A stretch of DNA of 64,000 nucleotides from Microvirga sp. SRT01 (lineage in GTDB: Bacteria > Pseudomonadota > Alphaproteobacteria > Sphingomonadales > Sphingomonadaceae). The position numbers and the translations under genes are program-made. The notes under the pieces were generated by a model that saw only the letters and a program-made list of their open reading frames with translations, was not told where the DNA came from and made no database searches. Where the stretch lies: contig JAGSNX010000002.1 of assembly GCA_018139225.1 (NCBI GenBank), positions 372,001 through 436,000 on the forward strand, given 5' to 3'. This document shows, in pieces, positions 53,949 to 62,290 of this stretch (the stretch's first letter is position 1; every line of letters starts with the position of its first letter).

Positions 53949-54755
53949 ATGGGTACCAAGCCGAAGATTTTCGTTTCAGCAATAGTGGATGAAACTCCTA
54001 AGTGCCTGTTCTCCGTTTCAGACAGCAGTAAGGGCCGGGTCAATATATCCATACGCCACGGTGACGAGATAGAGCTCGGTGACGGCAGTAAGAGGCTGAT
54101 TGGGCAAGGAAGTCACATCACTATCCACCCTAATCTTAAATCTGCAACCGGATCGACGACGATACACGGCACGCTAAACATGGAAGGTCAGCAAACCCTC
54201 GAAAGTCACATGTTAGTTGAAGGTCCAAGAAGTCGCCTCGGCGTCTTTGTGGCCGGGGCAGCGGCTGGCGAGCTTTCGCATAAAATGTTTGATTTCGAGG
54301 CTCGCCCCCGCGACCAGATAGTCTCACTTTGTACCTATGATCCACGCTTTTCTGCATTGAATTTCTTTATAATGGTTCTAGCCAGCGACGGTGAATCGCC
54401 TGACATACCCGGCTTTGTTAAACACACTGTTAAATTATCTTGTTTTAAGATTGCGATCTATCACGTATTTCGATTGCTTCCGTCTATAATAGGCCTGGTT
54501 GCTCTACCAATTACGAGGAAGTGGCACACCTCTGGTTACTTCGGTCCCGCGGTACGACAAAAGGGCATCGACCCGATGAATTACGACCACATTGAAAAGC
54601 TTTTTCAGCTGCTAGGAAAACTCAGTGACGGATATCGCGCCAAGTTAATGGCTATTTCAAACGGTGACGATTATCTTAAGTATGTAAGTCTTGTAGACAG
54701 TCTTTTAGAAGCGCCGATTAAGGCGTCCGATCTTCCTTTATCAGCTTTCCAGTAA
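53949..54755 (+). CDS. orphan protein, low GC
   Basis: 268 aa from the ATG at 53949, preceded by GGAGGGG. Not recognised. The first 90 residues look beta-rich (FVSAIVDETPKCLFSVS; GSHITIHPNLKSATGSTTIH). The middle is hydrophobic (LSCFKIAIYHVFRLLPSIIG, about 165-185, and following), consistent with one membrane-associated helix. The last 70 residues are helical. Codon use is among the most A/T-rich in the window. It follows the SSB-tip gene on the same strand after 173 bp without a gene. Confidence 0.6.
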   Translation: MGTKPKIFVSAIVDETPKCLFSVSDSSKGRVNISIRHGDEIELGDGSKRLIGQGSHITIHPNLKSATGSTTIHGTLNMEGQQTLESHMLVEGPRSRLGVFVAGAAAGELSHKMFDFEARPRDQIVSLCTYDPRFSALNFFIMVLASDGESPDIPGFVKHTVKLSCFKIAIYHVFRLLPSIIGLVALPITRKWHTSGYFGPAVRQKGIDPMNYDHIEKLFQLLGKLSDGYRAKLMAISNGDDYLKYVSLVDSLLEAPIKASDLPLSAFQ

Positions 54756-55003
54756 CGTAAGTTAGCCTGAGCCCGTTGCGTCGGCGTACTTTAGGAGTTG
54801 GGCATCGCAAGACGGAACCTCGTCGCCCGGATCACTTATATATCGTTCTGCCATCAGTTGCCGAAGCTATTTACATGCGATTTACAACGAGATCGATCTG
54901 TCCAGGAGGACACCGGGACATTTCGACATTGCATCGTTTGAATTCCGTCACGATAGCGAATCCGGACGGATCCTTTAAGATCGAGCGAGGACACTGGCCC
55001 CGT

Positions 55004-56122
55004 ATGACATTCAGAGCAGTGCTCCTTTTACGCACGCCGCATCTTCTTGTCTGGACGCTTCTGCTGATTTCATCGAACAGCATGGCTGTCGAGATGAAGC
55101 GCAGATCTGAGGTAGCGCTCGCCAAACCGGCTAAAGCTATCTCTGTTCCGGAAAAGCCAACCTCCGCAGTGGTTGGGCCATTATGGAGGGATACTGCCAC
55201 CACCAGCTCCGGCGCAGATCACGTCGATCTGAAACCCTGCAAAGCGGGGCAAGACAATCGGGCGTCTGATTTGTGCGCGCAGTGGAAGGCAGCTGATGCT
55301 GCCGAGCTATCGGCAGTTTGGACGCGAAACACATTTTGGGTGGGGCTCTTGGGGAGCGTCATAGCGTTTGTAACTCTGATGGCTGCGGTTGCAGCTGCAC
55401 TTTACGCTAAGGCTGCATCGGCGGAGGCTGCTCGCTCGAACAGGCTGACGATGCTGGAGAACAGACGCATCCGCCGCGAGGCATACGAGGCGGCTGACCG
55501 GAATGAGCGGTCATTGCGCGCTGCCGAGGGGTCGGCCGAAGCAAGCCGCTTGCAGAACAAGCTAAGTAAAGACGCGCTAGTGCTTACCGAGCGAGCATAC
55601 ATCACTCAGTCCAAGCACATGGTCACAAGCCGCGTGAGTCCGGAAGGGGAGATCGTGGCTATTGATCTTTCTGTCCATTGGACGAATGAGGGTAACACGC
55701 CGGCAATCGATACCGCATCAAACTTAAATTGGCGCTTGTGGCCCGAGCCTTTGCATAAGGATTTCGACTTTCCAGAAGTTGTAAAGGATCGGTACGGGAT
55801 CCGTAGCGTCGTTGGTCCGACGATGTTCCGACCATCGTATTCAGTTGAACTGTTCCGAGATACGTTGATTGCAATCGCTAACGGATCGCTGTTTTTTTAC
55901 GTCTGGGGATGGATGGAGTACCATGATGTGTTCGAGGGTACGCCACGGCATCGAACAGAATTCGCCTTCCAAGTTTTGGTCAACACCGAGAAGATGCCGC
56001 GAGAAGTCACGATAACCATAGTCAATCTTCCAGCCTATAATGGTATGGATGACTTCTGCTACAAAGATATCATCACAGCATCTGGACGCGACATCGCCGA
56101 TAACGCGCAAGGGCCGAACTGA
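55004..56122 (+). CDS. orphan membrane protein with coiled coil
   Basis: 372 aa from ATG 55004; TTG 54776 and ATG 54875 are in frame, but the added sequence is not protein-like. The N-terminus is signal-like or a membrane anchor (LLLRTPHLLVWTLLLISS). A second helix lies near 113-138 (FWVGLLGSVIAFVTLMAAVA), then a coiled coil rich in Ala/Glu/Arg (about 140-195). The C-terminal beta domain contains ERAYI, HWTNEGNTPA and FFYVWGWMEYHDVFEG. This arrangement occurs in a widespread uncharacterised bacterial membrane family. Function unknown. Fairly A/T-rich. Confidence 0.6.
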   Translation: MTFRAVLLLRTPHLLVWTLLLISSNSMAVEMKRRSEVALAKPAKAISVPEKPTSAVVGPLWRDTATTSSGADHVDLKPCKAGQDNRASDLCAQWKAADAAELSAVWTRNTFWVGLLGSVIAFVTLMAAVAAALYAKAASAEAARSNRLTMLENRRIRREAYEAADRNERSLRAAEGSAEASRLQNKLSKDALVLTERAYITQSKHMVTSRVSPEGEIVAIDLSVHWTNEGNTPAIDTASNLNWRLWPEPLHKDFDFPEVVKDRYGIRSVVGPTMFRPSYSVELFRDTLIAIANGSLFFYVWGWMEYHDVFEGTPRHRTEFAFQVLVNTEKMPREVTITIVNLPAYNGMDDFCYKDIITASGRDIADNAQGPN

Positions 56123-56325
56123 TTCATTGCTACACGGATCGAGCCTTAGCCGGATTCGTGCTTTCGCCGTGGAGCCGTAAAATCCAGCGATATCAAGGCT
56201 GGTTGCCCGTTCGGGCCCCCAATCCGCTGTCATGTAAATCAATGGCTTACACGCGGGGAGGCAACCGGATGATCGTTTCCGATGCAGTAGACGAGCATCC
56301 ACAGGCTGGCTAAACGCGCGCGGCA

Positions 56326-56496
56326 ATGGGACCGTCGAGTAATGAACTCCGCGCGTTGGCCGCTGCCGATCGAGCCGCAGCCGAGGTACAGACCCTGCCG
56401 AATGCCAAACGTTTGTTGCTGCAATCTGCTGAGCGGTGGGATCGGTTGGCGGAGCGCGCTGAGCTCATCGAGAGCCACCCGCGTACCAAATATTGA
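56326..56496 (+). CDS. small orphan protein, 56 aa
   Basis: Reads MGPSSNELRALAAADRAAAE, then a helical run ending ESHPRTKY and TGA. Amphipathic helical with LLLQSAERWDRLAERAELIE. Similar short helical proteins are frequent in sphingomonad genomes; no function is known. Coding is supported by the uniform helical pattern and GC-rich third positions. The stop lies at the start of the promoter of the next small gene. Confidence 0.55.
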   Translation: MGPSSNELRALAAADRAAAEVQTLPNAKRLLLQSAERWDRLAERAELIESHPRTKY

Positions 56497-56527
56497 GCCT
56501 TCGATCGCCTTGGCGTAGGCTGAGGGG
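56493..56527 (+). promoter_or_regulatory. leaderless-type promoter of the 49-aa gene
   Basis: -35 TTGAGC (56493-56498), a 17-bp spacer, -10 TAGGCT (56516-56521), then six bases GAGGGG and the ATG at 56528. Transcription would begin at or next to the A of ATG. The same TAGGCT-GAGGGR-ATG unit recurs before the gene at 56737. Confidence 0.5.
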
Positions 56528-56677
56528 ATGGACGACGATGACGCCGGGCCGCCACGCTGGAGCGACCCAGTCGAGCCCGGATACAAAGCAGCAGGCTGGA
56601 CCTGCCTCTTCATTCTGCTGGTGCCATTCGTCGCCGTCATCTGGTTTGTCGCTGGATGGATGATCCGCGCCGGCTGA
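56528..56677 (+). CDS. small single-pass membrane protein, 49 aa
   Basis: MDDDDAGPPRWSDPVEPGYK is followed by one hydrophobic helix (about 24-46, WTCLFILLVPFVAVIWFVAG) and a short IRAG tail. Acidic N-terminus, single membrane span. Not recognised. The GAGGGG directly before ATG is too close to act as a normal Shine-Dalgarno, consistent with leaderless expression. Confidence 0.55.
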   Translation: MDDDDAGPPRWSDPVEPGYKAAGWTCLFILLVPFVAVIWFVAGWMIRAG

Positions 56678-56724
56678 GATCGGGCTGAGTAGCCGGATCT
56701 CAAATCACGATCTTAGAAAGGTGA

Positions 56725-56736
56725 TAGGCTGAGGGA
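56725..56736 (+). promoter_or_regulatory. second TAGGCT-GAGGGA unit before the 84-aa gene
   Basis: TAGGCT at 56725-56730, GAGGGA, then ATG at 56737, the same spacing as at 56516. The -35 region 17 bp upstream (AAATCA) is poor, so this copy may be weaker or need an activator. Confidence 0.4.
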
Positions 56737-56991
56737 ATGACGATCGATCAGAGCAAGATGCTTCCGGTCTACGGAGGCCCTGAAGGCATGGAAGCGATGG
56801 GGTTCAGTCCCCTAGCATTATCAGGGTATGGGACTTTCGTTGTAGCAGGAACACCGAACGCCGGCTTTGCCTATGTGCCTGAAGATGATACCGATCTGCT
56901 AACCGCGTATCGGTACTCGAACCAGGTGCCCGGCGATGCGGAAGCGGACGCGCTGCTCGGTGAAATCGAACGTCGTTGCCTTCATATCTGA
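56737..56991 (+). CDS. small orphan protein upstream of the SRAP gene
   Basis: 84 aa, acidic, no signal or membrane segment. Not recognised. The TGA shares its A with the ATG of the SRAP gene (TGATG), so translation of the two is probably coupled, suggesting a related role in DNA damage handling. That functional link is inference. Confidence 0.6.
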   Translation: MTIDQSKMLPVYGGPEGMEAMGFSPLALSGYGTFVVAGTPNAGFAYVPEDDTDLLTAYRYSNQVPGDAEADALLGEIERRCLHI

Positions 56992-57620
56992 TGTGCAATC
57001 GGGCGCGGTTCGCGGGAGAGCCTGAAACGCTGTTCACGAAGTTCGGCGGTGACTGGCTGACGCCGAAGCCAATGGACAACCGCTTCAACCCGAAGGAGCT
57101 GTTCCCAAGGAGCCGCGCCTACGTGGTGCGCGAGGAGAGCGGCAGCCGCGGCGTCGACACCATGATCTGGGACGTGACGGCCGGGGAGGCTCCGTGGCCG
57201 ATGACGAACGTCCGCAACCTGAAGCTGGCGCAGTGGAAGGCACTGGCGGAGCGGCCGGAGAACCGCTGTCTGATACCGCTGACCGAGTTCGCCGAGTGGA
57301 CGCCTGACAAGCACCAAGTGGGCGAGGGCAAGCCGATCAAAGGCGAGATGTGGTTCAGTGTCACCGACCAGCCGGTGTTCGCGATCGCCGGCTTCTGGCG
57401 CGCGATTGGCGAGGCCCGCTACTTCGCGATGGTTACCTGCGATCCGAACGAGCTGGTCGCGCCGATCCATCCCAAGGCGATGATCACGATCCTCGCGCCT
57501 GACGATCACGGGCGCTGGCTGTCCGGATCGTATGACGACGTGCTGGCGCTGCAACAGCCATATCCTGCCGGGCGGATGAAGGTTCGTGGACCCGTATTCC
57601 CGACGCGGAAAGCGACATGA
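56991..57620 (+). CDS. SOS response-associated peptidase (SRAP/YedK/HMCES family)
   Basis: 209 aa. Forms a covalent DNA-protein crosslink with abasic sites in single-stranded DNA through the N-terminal cysteine exposed after removal of Met1 (MCNRARF). Other key elements: NPKELFPRSRAYV, the glutamate in LTEFAEWTP (near residue 105) and the histidine in APIHPKAM (near 163). Family members are tied to the SOS response and appear on phages and islands. Coupled to the upstream 84-aa gene. No LexA box was recognised. Confidence 0.92.
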   Translation: MCNRARFAGEPETLFTKFGGDWLTPKPMDNRFNPKELFPRSRAYVVREESGSRGVDTMIWDVTAGEAPWPMTNVRNLKLAQWKALAERPENRCLIPLTEFAEWTPDKHQVGEGKPIKGEMWFSVTDQPVFAIAGFWRAIGEARYFAMVTCDPNELVAPIHPKAMITILAPDDHGRWLSGSYDDVLALQQPYPAGRMKVRGPVFPTRKAT

Positions 57621-57682
57621 CGGGCCTCGACTTGTTGGAAACGAAATAGGAACAAAGCCGCCCGGCGATTCGGCAGGACGAC

Positions 57683-58069
57683 ATGGCACGGCGATCCCTA
57701 CCTCAGGCAGACACGGACTTCCCCAGCTGGGTTCGCACCCTCGGCGCGATGAAAGCTCAGGGTGTTGTCCCGATCGCATGGTGCACCGTCTGTCATGTCC
57801 AGCAGCCCGTCGACCTCGACAAGCTGATTGCGATCAAGAGCGTTGGGTTCTCACTGATCAATCGCCGTCCAGCCTGCTCGCTGACAACAGGATGTCTGGG
57901 CCGCGTGCGCTTCATGTACCCCGCACACGGCTGTCTGCGGGCGTTGGAGACCGAACCATGCACCGACTGGAGGATCGAGCGAGACTGGCGGGCGCGGCAA
58001 GCGATGGCTGCCGCGATCAGGCAAGTGGAAGAGGAGCGAGAGGAGAAGCGAAAACGTGACCGGCGATAG
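57683..58069 (+). CDS. orphan protein with possible zinc ribbon
   Basis: 128 aa. Cysteines WCTVCHV (34, 37) and ACSLTTGC (65, 71) could bind one zinc ion. The C-terminus is a highly charged helix (EEEREEKRKRDRR). Not recognised; similar four-cysteine proteins are seen in sphingomonad mobile regions. Same direction as SRAP, 62 bp downstream. Confidence 0.6.
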   Translation: MARRSLPQADTDFPSWVRTLGAMKAQGVVPIAWCTVCHVQQPVDLDKLIAIKSVGFSLINRRPACSLTTGCLGRVRFMYPAHGCLRALETEPCTDWRIERDWRARQAMAAAIRQVEEEREEKRKRDRR

Positions 58070-58130
58070 CACCGGCCGATCGCCATGCTTTATCAAAATC
58101 CGGAGATCGGAGGCGCCGCAGCGAACCTGG

Positions 58131-58140
58131 CGTCATGACG
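58131..58140. promoter_or_regulatory. 10-bp palindrome upstream of a PEP-CTERM gene
   Basis: CGTCATGACG is a perfect palindrome 56 bp before the ATG at 58196. Possible operator; no further copies noted nearby. Confidence 0.3.
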
Positions 58141-58195
58141 GCGGCTATGGACATAAAGCCGCAAGTGCATCAATTTGCAAGAAAACAGGGGAATT

Positions 58196-58783
58196 ATGAC
58201 TATGCGAATCGGGATAATGGCGGCTGCGGCCGTGATCGTGGCTGCCGTTCCAGCTGGAGCGGCTACTTTGACGTTCGACGCCGGCACGTTTGCGCTTGAT
58301 GGCGCGGCTGGTACCGAGGTTTACCGCTCAGGTGATTTCCTATTCACAACGTTCAACATCTTGAGCCAGTCCGCTTCTCTGCCGACGGTAGCAAATGGCA
58401 TTGTAGAACTAGGAGCGTTCCAAGCTCTCTACGTGACCCGCGCTGATGGCCGTACGCTGGCTCCCACGTCTGTAACGGCGCAGGCGGATGCTCGCTTCTA
58501 TGTTGTAGGCCTCAATTCGCTAAATGGGGCTAACGACAACATCGGCCAGATTGATACCGGCCCCGATTTTGCGACACTGACTGATTTCGACATCAACCCA
58601 GACTTGAGGATCGTTCGAGTAAGCTTCGGCACGTTCAACAGCGTTCCGGCGAGGATTGATGCTGTATCATTCGGTGCTGGTGGCGTTCCTGAACCGGCCT
58701 CTTGGGCGATGATGATCGCTGGCGTAGCTTTAGCCGGCGCGAGCTTGCGACGTAGTCGCCGCACGCTCGCGCCGGCTCTGTAG
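58196..58783 (+). CDS. secreted PEP-CTERM protein inside the island
   Basis: 195 aa from the ATG at 58196, with ACAGGGG upstream. Signal peptide to about residue 23 (ending AGA). A beta-rich body starts TLTFDAGTFALDGAAGTEV, and the tail VPEPASWAMMIAG plus hydrophobic run and RRSRR is a PEPxxWA-CTERM signal. Body function unknown. Exosortase cargo is unusual among phage genes; it may be a passenger gene or mark where backbone-type DNA has been carried. Converges on the tail spike gene, 1 bp apart. Confidence 0.75.
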   Translation: MTMRIGIMAAAAVIVAAVPAGAATLTFDAGTFALDGAAGTEVYRSGDFLFTTFNILSQSASLPTVANGIVELGAFQALYVTRADGRTLAPTSVTAQADARFYVVGLNSLNGANDNIGQIDTGPDFATLTDFDINPDLRIVRVSFGTFNSVPARIDAVSFGAGGVPEPASWAMMIAGVALAGASLRRSRRTLAPAL

Positions 58784-58784
58784 A

Positions 58785-61148
58785 TCAGCCAGCGTACGGC
58801 GCGTCCGTCGCCCACGACCCATCCGGGTTGAGGGCCGTCATGTACGACCCGTCAGCGAGCTTGTAAGCGCCGTTGAGCTTCGGCTTCAGGATGTTGCGGT
58901 GAACCGCAACAACCTGATCATGCGTCAGGGTCGACCAGTCCACCGCCGCTATAGCCGCGACTGGGTCGGCGTTGTAGTATCCGCCGCTGACGTATTCGCT
59001 GGTTTTCACCTTGCCAAAGTTCGCTGACCCTGCCGGTGCTTCCGCGAGCGAGAACAGACGGTTGCCGTGCGCCTTGATGTTGGTCGACACCAATTTGCCG
59101 GCGGTCAGGTTGGTCGTGTAGTCGCCAAACATGACAAGGCGATCGGCTGTGCTGACGCCTGACCAGAACTCACCACCAGCAGTTGTCTTCGCAAGGGTCG
59201 CAGACATGGCGTTGGCGTAGGGGATGTCCCGCCATGCAGCGGGCGCATCAACCACCCGACCAACAGCTGGCACACCCATGACGCGCTTGAACTTGCTGTC
59301 CTTACCGCCGGTCATACTGATGAGGGCGACTGCGGCAGTCGTGGCGATGAACCCATCGACATCGAACGTACCGGCGTCGCTGCCGTCCGTCGCTGCGCCG
59401 GTGGCATCGCCGCGCATGAACAGACCTTGGAAGAACCCCGTGCCGTCTGCCTGATAGATTTCGCAGCGCTTCATGCTGATAAACGGACGCAGGCTGGCAA
59501 GGGCAACTTGGATGGCGTCGATGTGGATGAACTTACTGACGCGATCCGGCGAAACCCAACTGCAATCTTCCAGATAGATGCCCTGCGGTGGGTTCGTGCC
59601 GGTGATGACAATATTATTCCAGTAGTGGCGTATCTTCCAGTTCTTGACCTTGAAGGCAGTGTTCGTGTTCGTGCCTCCAGTGATCCCGCCCTGAACATAC
59701 GCAAACGTACCGTTGAGCATGGTCACGTCATCGCAATACTCAGGCGCGTAGCAATTCGGGGCCGCGATGGCGCGGATGATTGCCGAACCACTGATTGCCA
59801 CCGCGAGGTCCTGGTCGATGGTGAACGAGCCGCCACTGACATAGGGATCGTCGAACGTGCCGCTGTAGGTGATATTGTCGGCAACCACCCGGTAGACCGT
59901 AGGATCGCCGTCGAACAGTATGGGATCGCCGACCACGACACCACGAACACGGAATGGTGCGGTCGTGCCGCCGAGGACCGGAATAACCCTGGAGCCAGCC
60001 GGAATGGCCGCACCGCTCGTCTTAAGGTTGACCGTACCGGTGCCGCTAGCCGGTCCAGCGTCGGAACTGCCGTACCACTTCTTATCGTAGACAACGCCGT
60101 GTCCGTCGAAAATTACGTTGCTGTTGTTGTTCGTGTCGCCGCCAAAGCGCGTGAAAGCATAACACGCTGAAATGCCAACCGGGTTCAGGTCGCCAGAGAC
60201 GTACATATTCTTGAACGTAATGTTCTGAACGGACTGACACACCCATGACGGCGGAAGGCCCATCCGGTTCGGGTCGTGCGGCTGAACAGTCGTCATCAGT
60301 GCCGGACGCCACTGCTGGAAGAACTTGCGCCCACCGGACACGGCGATGTTGTGGAAGTCGCAGCCGGCAGCAAACTCGACGGTCTTGCCGCTGATGATTG
60401 CCGTGTCGGTCACGCCGACCGTTGCAAGATTGTCCGCCGTGCCCACTGTGTAGACGTTGGCGAGCCGGTTAATCGTGAGCGTGATTTCCTCGGTGGTCGT
60501 GTCTGCAAAGGTGGCGATGACCTTGAACACGTAGGTTGCGTCGGTAAGCGCCGCCTTCCTCGTCGGCGTGTTGGTCGTGACGGTGCTGGTGTTCCAGTGT
60601 GCCGCTGTGCCGCTGATCAGTGTCGCGGTGGAGTAGGATACCGGCTTCTCCATTCCCGGCCGAGTGATCCCAAGGAAGTCGCTGTTAAGCGACACCGCTC
60701 CAACGCCAGCGCGCGTCAAATCACCATAGCCGTATGCGACTGCTTCGTTCGTCCGGCGCCCAGACGCAGCAGAGATCGAGACGGATGCGGAGGTGACGGC
60801 AAACGTCACCAGCAACAGCGTTACAGTCACACGGTAGAAGACAGTCCGATTCACGTCACCGGCTTGTGGCGTGTATGCCAGCACGGCCGGAGCTGTTGCC
60901 GATGCGATCACCACACCGGTGGTCGCATCTACCAATTCGCGCTTCGTTGCGAGGAAGCCGATCGGCGGTATGCCGTCGCTGAAAATCATGGCGACGCCGA
61001 CAGCTGGTTGCCCGACAATGCTTGGAAGCACGGAGAATGCAGGCGTCGAGCTGGCGTTGGGCACAGCGCCGCGACCACGAACCGCGTTTTTCGGGCTGGT
61101 CGGGCGTCCAGGAAGCCCAGGGACCGGCGGCATCGGGATGAAGGCCAT
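58785..61148 (-). CDS. putative phage tail spike / beta-helix protein
   Basis: 787 aa from the ATG at 61148 (CGGAGC site upstream). The proline/glycine-rich N-terminus (about 1-40) may attach to the virion. Immunoglobulin-like repeats follow (about 40-235, with TATLISGTAAHWNTSTVTTN and ATYVFKVIATFADTTTEEIT). Then comes a long stretch with short repeated strands (VQNITFKNMYVSGDLNPVGI; NVIFDGHGVVYDKKWYG), typical of right-handed parallel beta-helices such as tail spike polysaccharide depolymerases. Catalytic residues cannot be assigned. It is the last of the minus-strand late genes. Confidence 0.6.
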   Translation of the reverse strand: MAFIPMPPVPGLPGRPTSPKNAVRGRGAVPNASSTPAFSVLPSIVGQPAVGVAMIFSDGIPPIGFLATKRELVDATTGVVIASATAPAVLAYTPQAGDVNRTVFYRVTVTLLLVTFAVTSASVSISAASGRRTNEAVAYGYGDLTRAGVGAVSLNSDFLGITRPGMEKPVSYSTATLISGTAAHWNTSTVTTNTPTRKAALTDATYVFKVIATFADTTTEEITLTINRLANVYTVGTADNLATVGVTDTAIISGKTVEFAAGCDFHNIAVSGGRKFFQQWRPALMTTVQPHDPNRMGLPPSWVCQSVQNITFKNMYVSGDLNPVGISACYAFTRFGGDTNNNSNVIFDGHGVVYDKKWYGSSDAGPASGTGTVNLKTSGAAIPAGSRVIPVLGGTTAPFRVRGVVVGDPILFDGDPTVYRVVADNITYSGTFDDPYVSGGSFTIDQDLAVAISGSAIIRAIAAPNCYAPEYCDDVTMLNGTFAYVQGGITGGTNTNTAFKVKNWKIRHYWNNIVITGTNPPQGIYLEDCSWVSPDRVSKFIHIDAIQVALASLRPFISMKRCEIYQADGTGFFQGLFMRGDATGAATDGSDAGTFDVDGFIATTAAVALISMTGGKDSKFKRVMGVPAVGRVVDAPAAWRDIPYANAMSATLAKTTAGGEFWSGVSTADRLVMFGDYTTNLTAGKLVSTNIKAHGNRLFSLAEAPAGSANFGKVKTSEYVSGGYYNADPVAAIAAVDWSTLTHDQVVAVHRNILKPKLNGAYKLADGSYMTALNPDGSWATDAPYAG

Positions 61149-61212
61149 GTGCAAAGCTCCGCGTTCGGGATGAGGTCAGGTTGGCAATATTGTTAGGCAG
61201 TCGAAGAGGCGG

Positions 61213-61542
61213 TCAGACGCCCCCGACGAAGGCGAATTGCGCAGCAGCATCGCGGGCACGCTGGATCTCCGCGGCCTGCTCAGCGACCGATTTGGCGCTG
61301 CGAGCTGCAGCAAGGGCCTGCTCGACCACGGCGCCGATCGCGCGCAGCTGCGCGGCACGGGCTGGCGGCAGATAGGGCAGGAACAGCGCAGCGAAGGCGC
61401 GGGCACGGTCGTAGCGCTGCTGCACGGCGTCGATCAGGGGCGCAGCGGCCGCGAGGCCATCGCCGAGGCCGGCGTTGCCCATCGAGGTCGTGGCGCATGC
61501 GGACAGGCTCGCCGTGAGGGCGAGCGCAAGGATGCTCTTCAT
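61213..61542 (-). CDS. small lipoprotein of the lysis region (spanin candidate)
   Basis: 109 aa. Lipobox LSAC (Cys16) after a short signal, then almost wholly helical Ala/Arg-rich sequence. Directly downstream of the endolysin gene on the same strand, the place of outer-membrane spanins in Gram-negative phages. It is longer than typical Rz1, and no partner inner-membrane spanin overlaps it, so this role is tentative. Confidence 0.55.
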   Translation of the reverse strand: MKSILALALTASLSACATTSMGNAGLGDGLAAAAPLIDAVQQRYDRARAFAALFLPYLPPARAAQLRAIGAVVEQALAAARSAKSVAEQAAEIQRARDAAAQFAFVGGV

Positions 61543-61566
61543 GGTGTGGATCTCCGGGAGGATGGA

Positions 61567-62079
61567 TCAGGCTTCGTTCGTCGACACGGGACGGCCGGCG
61601 ACGGACGTCATCCGGACAGGCCCGCCGAGCACGGGCACGCCCGTTGGCCAGCGCGAGGCGGTCAGGCGGGACTTGGCGATGCGCGTAATCGACACGGCGT
61701 TGCCCTGGTTGCCGCCCAGCACATGATAGGTTGTGGCATCCTCGCCGACGTAGAAGCCGACGTGGCCGCCGCCCTCGCGGTTGAAGACGAGGATCGCACC
61801 GGGTGCGAGCCGCTCAGGGCGAAGGTTGCTGCCCCACGTAGACCAGCTCTTCGCCCGCGCCGCGATCTTCACCGGCTCGATGCCGGCGGAGACAAGGACG
61901 GCCGCGACGAAGCCGCCGCACCACGGCATCTCATCGTCGCGCCAGAGCACGCCGTTGAACCGGCTGGCCGTGTTTAGGAACGCGATAAGTTTGTTGTTGT
62001 GCGTCGGGCCGGGGTTCTCGCGCACGCCGATGTGCGCCCGCGCAGCGACAAGCCACGCAGGCTCGGAAGCCTTCGTCAT
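61567..62079 (-). CDS. phage endolysin, TIGR02594-type peptidoglycan hydrolase
   Basis: 170 aa, no signal peptide. NlpC/P60-CHAP-like cysteine hydrolase of the TIGR02594 family. IGVRENPGPTHN near the start, a probable catalytic cysteine in PWCGGFVAAVLVSAG (about 53-67), histidine in GGGHVGFYVG (about 104-113) and GGNQGNAVSI after it. Expected to cut peptidoglycan peptides at lysis. Export would need a holin; small membrane proteins are encoded upstream. Confidence 0.85.
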   Translation of the reverse strand: MTKASEPAWLVAARAHIGVRENPGPTHNNKLIAFLNTASRFNGVLWRDDEMPWCGGFVAAVLVSAGIEPVKIAARAKSWSTWGSNLRPERLAPGAILVFNREGGGHVGFYVGEDATTYHVLGGNQGNAVSITRIAKSRLTASRWPTGVPVLGGPVRMTSVAGRPVSTNEA

Positions 62080-62154
62080 GGTTCTGACTTTCCTGTTAAG
62101 ATGTTGCCGCTACAGAGGCCGGCGAACAGCCTGCCAGTGAACGCGGTGCGGTTC

Positions 62155-62195
62155 GGCGCTCCGCGCCGCGTTTCCTTCGGGGGGAGCGGAGCGCC
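62155..62195. repeat. inverted repeat in the spacer upstream of the endolysin
   Basis: GGCGCTCCGC (62155-62164) matched by GCGGAGCGCC (62186-62195), 10 bp, 21-nt loop. Part of a 212-bp gene-free spacer (62080-62291) with several CGCTCC/GGAGCG words. Confidence 0.5.
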
Positions 62196-62258
62196 ACTTC
62201 TTCCCATCGCCACCTTCGCAGTTATGGAGGCACCGGGGACGCTCGACGGAGCCGATCC

Positions 62259-62290
62259 GACGCTCCGTCCGCTTGACCGGGCGGAGCGTC
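62259..62290 (-). terminator. hairpin after the 137-aa membrane protein gene
   Basis: 13-bp stem (one G-T pair) between 62259-62271 and 62278-62290, loop CTTGAC, immediately downstream of the minus-strand stop at 62292. No T run; termination may be partial or Rho-aided. Confidence 0.45.

Noticed and set aside
56201..56220. T-arm-like segment as a tRNA remnant
   Set aside because: No acceptor, D or anticodon arm can be built around it.
58128..58142. TGG-N10-GC resembling a sigma-54 promoter before the PEP-CTERM gene
   Set aside because: Only the GG/GC core and one more base fit, the flanks do not, and no enhancer site or activator was seen.
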